Shown one piece after another: positions 23,117 to 26,197 of a stretch of 26,197 nt of DNA. The translations under genes were made by a program, and so were the position numbers. The notes beneath the pieces were generated by a model. The model was given only the letters and a program-made list of their open reading frames with translations, did not search any database and was not told the origin of the DNA. This stretch comes from an uncultured Alphaproteobacteria bacterium. GTDB lineage: Bacteria > Pseudomonadota > Alphaproteobacteria > Rs-D84. Within the stretch, counting starts at the first letter, position 1. Each line of letters starts with the position of its first letter. The DNA lies in the NCBI GenBank assembly GCA_934272785.1, contig CAKQSE010000013.1:1-26197 (forward strand). The letters run 5' to 3'.

Positions 23117-23144
23117 TTGCAAATCAATATCCAGATTGTAAAAT
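23117..23144 (+). promoter_or_regulatory. predicted promoter of the dCTP-deaminase-family gene
   Basis: TTGCAA (23117-23122), a 16-base spacer and TAAAAT (23139-23144) give a start about 35 bases before the ATG. A weaker minus-strand promoter for era is possible in the same gap. Confidence 0.4.
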
Positions 23145-23184
23145 TCATGCCCAGAGAGAGGGTGCAACCAAAAGGCAAAATAAT

Positions 23185-23901
23185 ATGCAACTGACTGGCC
23201 CTGAAATTCTGCGCCGTATGCAGATAAAAAATTCCGACAATCCTGACGCACGTCCCGACATTGTAATTGAACCGTTTAACAGTGCATGCCTGGGCAGTAA
23301 CAGTTATGACCTGCACCTGGGAAATACGCTGCGTGTATATGCACGGACCGTTCCAGCGGGTATGCGTCCGGCAATTAAATATAACCCGGCGCGACGCGAT
23401 TGGTCAATGCGCGACTGGTTCTATCACATGCGGAAATATCGCGAATATCTGGCACATCCCGAAAAATATGATATCCGCAATCCGATGTATTTATTAAACC
23501 CATGCGATGAAAAGTCACACCGCACAATTGACATTGAAATTCCGGATTCGGGTCTGATTTTATCGCCCAATATTGGTTATCTGGGCGCGACAGTGGAATA
23601 CACCGAAACGCGCAACCTGTTTCCGTATATTGATGGCAAATCGTCGGTTGGTCGCAACTTTATATTAAACCACCATACGGCGGGTCGTGGCGATGACGGA
23701 TTCTGTGGCCAGTGGACATTGGAAATCCGCGTTCTGTATCCGACGGTCGTATTTCCGAATATGCGCATAGGCCAGATTTATTACGAAGAATTCAGTGGCG
23801 CGCGCAATCCATACGACCAAAATCCCGCCAGTCATTATAATGGCCAGCGTGGTCCAACCGCCGCGGCGATTATTCCGATTGATAATATCAAAACCCGCTG
23901 A
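23185..23901 (+). CDS. dcd: dCTP deaminase-family protein with an insertion
   Basis: This 238-residue protein belongs to the dCTP deaminase/dUTPase superfamily. It shows GSNSYDLHLGN (37-47), GKSSVGRNF with Ser153/Ser154 and Arg157, and GFCGQWTLEI with Glu180 in the position of the catalytic Glu. These would deaminate dCTP to dUTP, feeding dTMP synthesis. Compared with Dcd of about 190 residues, there is an added segment (roughly 55-112) rich in Tyr, Arg and Pro. It is convergent with bamD; a bidirectional terminator separates them. Start chosen at the ATG at 23185, after AAAAGG; the in-frame plus-strand frame further upstream lies antisense to era and is not coding. Confidence 0.8.
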   Translation: MQLTGPEILRRMQIKNSDNPDARPDIVIEPFNSACLGSNSYDLHLGNTLRVYARTVPAGMRPAIKYNPARRDWSMRDWFYHMRKYREYLAHPEKYDIRNPMYLLNPCDEKSHRTIDIEIPDSGLILSPNIGYLGATVEYTETRNLFPYIDGKSSVGRNFILNHHTAGRGDDGFCGQWTLEIRVLYPTVVFPNMRIGQIYYEEFSGARNPYDQNPASHYNGQRGPTAAAIIPIDNIKTR

Positions 23902-23904
23902 TAA

Positions 23905-23927
23905 AAAACCGCCAAAACGGCGGTTTT
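23905..23927. terminator. bidirectional terminator between dcd and bamD
   Basis: AAACCGCC and GGCGGTTT pair around a 5-base loop. A-rich and T-rich flanks on both sides allow termination in both directions of this convergent pair. Confidence 0.75.
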
Positions 23928-23930
23928 ATT

Positions 23931-24650
23931 TTACTTTAATTTCTTGGTCCATTCATTATCCGGGAAATTCGTCCGCAACATTTCGGCATATCCGGCGGCC
24001 TGGGACGGGAATCCGATTGCAGTATAGCATTCGGTCAGGCGGAATAATGCCTCGGGCGTCATGGCGGTTTCCTGGGCACCATCAATGACGGATTGCAGGT
24101 TGGAAATCGCACTGGTCCAATTCTGTTGCGCCATATCGTGACGCGCCAGATACATAACCTTGCCCGCCAGATAGTTCTTTAATATCAGAATCTTGTTTTC
24201 GGCATTTTTCGCATATGGCGAATTCGGGAAACGCGCGACCAGTTGCTGGAACTGTTGCATGGCGTATGCCGACATACCGGGTTCACGGCGAACGTCGCTG
24301 ACCTGGCGATAATAGCACATTCCGCGCAGATACATCATATACGGCACATCGGCGTGTCCTGGATGAAATCGCATAAACCGATCAATCGCCAAAATCGCCC
24401 CGGCAAAGTCATCGTCCATATAATGCGAATACGCCGCCATCACCAGCGCATCTGCGGCCCATGGACTGGACGGGTATTGCGATTCTGCCTTTAAAAATTC
24501 GGTCGCAGCCACATCGTAATTCTTGTCATTAAATTCGTCGTATGCCGTTGCATAGATTTGCGTCAACGGCTGTTGCGGTTCGATTTTTTCCCCGCCACCA
24601 CACGACGCCAGCGCAAAAATCACACCACATAACGCAATTATTTTTTTCAT
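23931..24650 (-). CDS. bamD: outer membrane assembly lipoprotein BamD
   Basis: This 239-residue lipoprotein has a signal peptide and lipobox LASC with Cys17. The rest is a row of TPR repeats: YATAYDEFNDKNYDVAATEFLKAE, YMMYLRGMCYYRQVSD, YAMQQFQQLVARFPNSPYAKNAE, and ALFRLTECYTAIGFPSQAAGYAE. The RGMCYYRQV and RFPNSPYAKNA segments are typical of BamD. It is an essential part of the BAM complex that folds outer-membrane beta-barrels such as the Slam, adhesin and TolC proteins in this window. A good AGGAAA ribosome site precedes the ATG. Confidence 0.93.
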   Translation of the reverse strand: MKKIIALCGVIFALASCGGGEKIEPQQPLTQIYATAYDEFNDKNYDVAATEFLKAESQYPSSPWAADALVMAAYSHYMDDDFAGAILAIDRFMRFHPGHADVPYMMYLRGMCYYRQVSDVRREPGMSAYAMQQFQQLVARFPNSPYAKNAENKILILKNYLAGKVMYLARHDMAQQNWTSAISNLQSVIDGAQETAMTPEALFRLTECYTAIGFPSQAAGYAEMLRTNFPDNEWTKKLK

Positions 24651-24662
24651 TTATTTCCTGCC

Positions 24663-24692
24663 TTGATTTTATATTACAAAGGTGAGTATAAT
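24663..24692 (+). promoter_or_regulatory. predicted murJ promoter giving a leaderless mRNA
   Basis: TTGATT (24663-24668), an 18-base spacer and TATAAT (24687-24692) precede the ATG at 24700 by only 7 bases, so transcription would begin at or next to the start codon. An AAGGTGAG stretch (24679-24686) could be a ribosome site if a longer transcript exists, but it is too far from the ATG (about 13 bases). Confidence 0.5.
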
Positions 24693-24699
24693 CTAAACT

Positions 24700-26163
24700 A
24701 TGAATCTAGGCAAACATATTTTCGGGGTTGGTGCCATGACCGGCATCAGCCGCATATTTGGTTTTGTGCGTGACATGCTGATTGCGCGCGTGTTGGGCGC
24801 GGGACGGCTGTCTGACATATTTCTGGCGGCGTTCAAGTTGCCGAATTTATTCCGCGACCTGTTGGGCGAAGGGGCCCTGTCGGCGATATTTATCCCAATG
24901 TACACAGATTCAAAAAAAGACGATGCGTTTGCGAAAAATGTGTTTTCGTGGCTGATGGTCGTGCTGCTGGGGATAACAATACTATTTGAAATATTTATGC
25001 CGTTGGTTGTGTGGGGACTGGCCCCCGGGTTTGCCGGTGTCCCGGGCAAGATGGAATTGACCGTCATCATTTCGCGCATTATGTTCTTTTATGTAATATT
25101 TGTGTGCGCGTCGGCGTTTTTATCGGCGATATTGAACGCATGCTCGCGTTTCTTGCTGGCGGCATTTATGCCGGTGCTGTTGAATATTATGCTGATTTGC
25201 GCACTGTTGGCGGCGGCATACTTTAATATAACCGATGGCGTGCTGTATCTGATGGCGGGCACGGTTGTCGCGTCGGGCGTGGTTCAGTTTGGAATCCTGT
25301 GGCATCGCATACGGCGCAAGCATTTTGGTCTGCGACTGGTGCGGCCAAAATGGACCCCGGGCATAAAGCATATGTTCAGTCGCCTGGGCATCAGTATTAT
25401 CGGCAACGGATTTTACCAGATTACGATTATCGTTGGCACATTGGTCGCCAGTTTCCAGTCTGGGGCGGTGTCGTGGCTGTATTATTCTGACCGAATTGTC
25501 CAGTTGCCATTTGCGATGATTGGATTGGCGGTGGGAACGGTGCTGATGTCATCGATATCAAACGCGTTGGCAAACCAGAATATGCGCAGCGTATATATCC
25601 AACAGAATTCATCACTGCGCCGGTCAATGATGTTGATTATGCCGTGTGTGGCGGGGCTGTTTGTGTTGGCACACCCGATTATCAGATATCTGTTCCAATA
25701 TGGCGCATGGACGGCGGAATCAACCCACGCGGTTGCGTTGGCGATTATGATTCAGGTATTCGCCCTGCCCGCAATGATGGCCAGCCAGATTTACAGCAAG
25801 ACCCTGTATGCGTCCCAGGATGTCAAGACGCCAGTCCGCACCAGTATGATTTCGCTGGGGGTGGCGGCGGTGCTTTATTTGGCACTGTTCCCGGTGGCGG
25901 GATATTTGGCAATACCCATCGGTATCGTGGCCAGCGGGTATTTGAAAAACTATCTGTTGGGACGGGCGTGCCGTCGGCGTGAATTGGTGCGTCACGATGG
26001 CCGCACAATACGCGCAATTGCCGTTTTCGGAATTTTATCCGCGTTGCTGGGCGTGGGACTGTGGTTCGTGCCGATTACCAGTATTTGGATGTTATTCGCG
26101 GCAATCGCGGGGTATGGGGTAATCTATCTGCCGGTGGCATACGTAATTGACCGAAAAATATAG
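24700..26163 (+). CDS. murJ: lipid II flippase MurJ
   Basis: This 487-residue membrane protein flips the peptidoglycan precursor lipid II across the inner membrane. It has about 13-14 membrane helices of the MATE-like MOP superfamily. The first region reads SRIFGFVRDMLIARVLGAG then SDIFLAAFKLPNLFRDLLGEGALSAIFIPMY, the MurJ signature with conserved Arg and Asp residues. Further hallmarks are RLGISIIGNGFYQI, LYYSDRIVQLPFAMIGLAVGTVLM and YASQDVKTPVRTSM. Length is typical. After the stop, a final ATG at the window edge (26195) may start the next gene, but no coding sequence can be read. Confidence 0.95.
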   Translation: MNLGKHIFGVGAMTGISRIFGFVRDMLIARVLGAGRLSDIFLAAFKLPNLFRDLLGEGALSAIFIPMYTDSKKDDAFAKNVFSWLMVVLLGITILFEIFMPLVVWGLAPGFAGVPGKMELTVIISRIMFFYVIFVCASAFLSAILNACSRFLLAAFMPVLLNIMLICALLAAAYFNITDGVLYLMAGTVVASGVVQFGILWHRIRRKHFGLRLVRPKWTPGIKHMFSRLGISIIGNGFYQITIIVGTLVASFQSGAVSWLYYSDRIVQLPFAMIGLAVGTVLMSSISNALANQNMRSVYIQQNSSLRRSMMLIMPCVAGLFVLAHPIIRYLFQYGAWTAESTHAVALAIMIQVFALPAMMASQIYSKTLYASQDVKTPVRTSMISLGVAAVLYLALFPVAGYLAIPIGIVASGYLKNYLLGRACRRRELVRHDGRTIRAIAVFGILSALLGVGLWFVPITSIWMLFAAIAGYGVIYLPVAYVIDRKI

Positions 26164-26197
26164 CCAAAATAATAAAGTTGAAACTGGGACTTTTATG

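Noticed and set aside
22348..23184. Long in-frame plus-strand extension upstream of the dCTP deaminase-family gene
   Set aside because: It runs antisense through era, shows no recognisable protein features, and the natural ATG with a ribosome site and promoter is at 23185.

Overview
The window looks like a chromosomal segment of a Gram-negative alphaproteobacterium with a reduced or host-associated lifestyle. It carries BamD, a Slam-type outer-membrane translocon, a YadA-type trimeric autotransporter, TolC and MurJ, so the cell has an outer membrane and peptidoglycan. Base composition is moderate, most genes are tightly packed, and the long gaps are filled with palindromic repeats. The exact lineage (for example a gut alphaproteobacterium of the RF32/Enterousia kind) is a guess from general gene style and is not proven here.

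Layout. Positions 1-5600 are mostly minus-strand housekeeping genes: a PHP-domain phosphoesterase, lemA, a cold-shock protein with an Arg/Glu-rich tail, a diverged RelA/SpoT-like protein, and lysS. The last two form an apparent operon, lysS first. The lysS leader has the layout of an attenuator: a promoter, a tiny Lys-containing ORF, then a terminator just before lysS. Positions 5986-11874 are a five-gene plus-strand export operon (membrane fusion protein, two ATPases, two permeases) plus a TolC-like channel, resembling YbhGFSR with YbhF split in two. The two ATPases show complementary losses of consensus residues.

Positions 11904-15282 are an accessory segment: a serine recombinase, divergent from a trimeric autotransporter adhesin, with a perfect 24-bp dyad between them. 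The segment is bounded by two composite inverted-repeat elements; a third lies at 1578-2075. All three have the same AGAGAGCAGAG-type ends pointing inward, and two share further internal palindromes. The recombinase's last ten residues are encoded by one of these repeat arms.

Positions 15284-23073 are minus strand: a Slam-type protein, tRNA-Gly(GCC), three genes I cannot name (a coiled-coil protein, a two-TM protein with a long helical middle, and a HExxH putative metallopeptidase), then era-queA-tgt with a 103-residue unknown. Era, QueA and Tgt are core functions (30S assembly GTPase and queuosine tRNA modification). Divergent from era is a dCTP-deaminase-family gene with an unusual insertion, convergent with bamD; murJ then runs to the right edge from a promoter that predicts a leaderless or nearly leaderless mRNA.

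The best candidates for undescribed biology are the lysS/RelA-like operon with its possible attenuator, the composite inverted-repeat family with the recombinase/adhesin segment it encloses, and the unnamed three-gene cluster at 16902-19653. No CRISPR array, rRNA or phage structural genes were seen.
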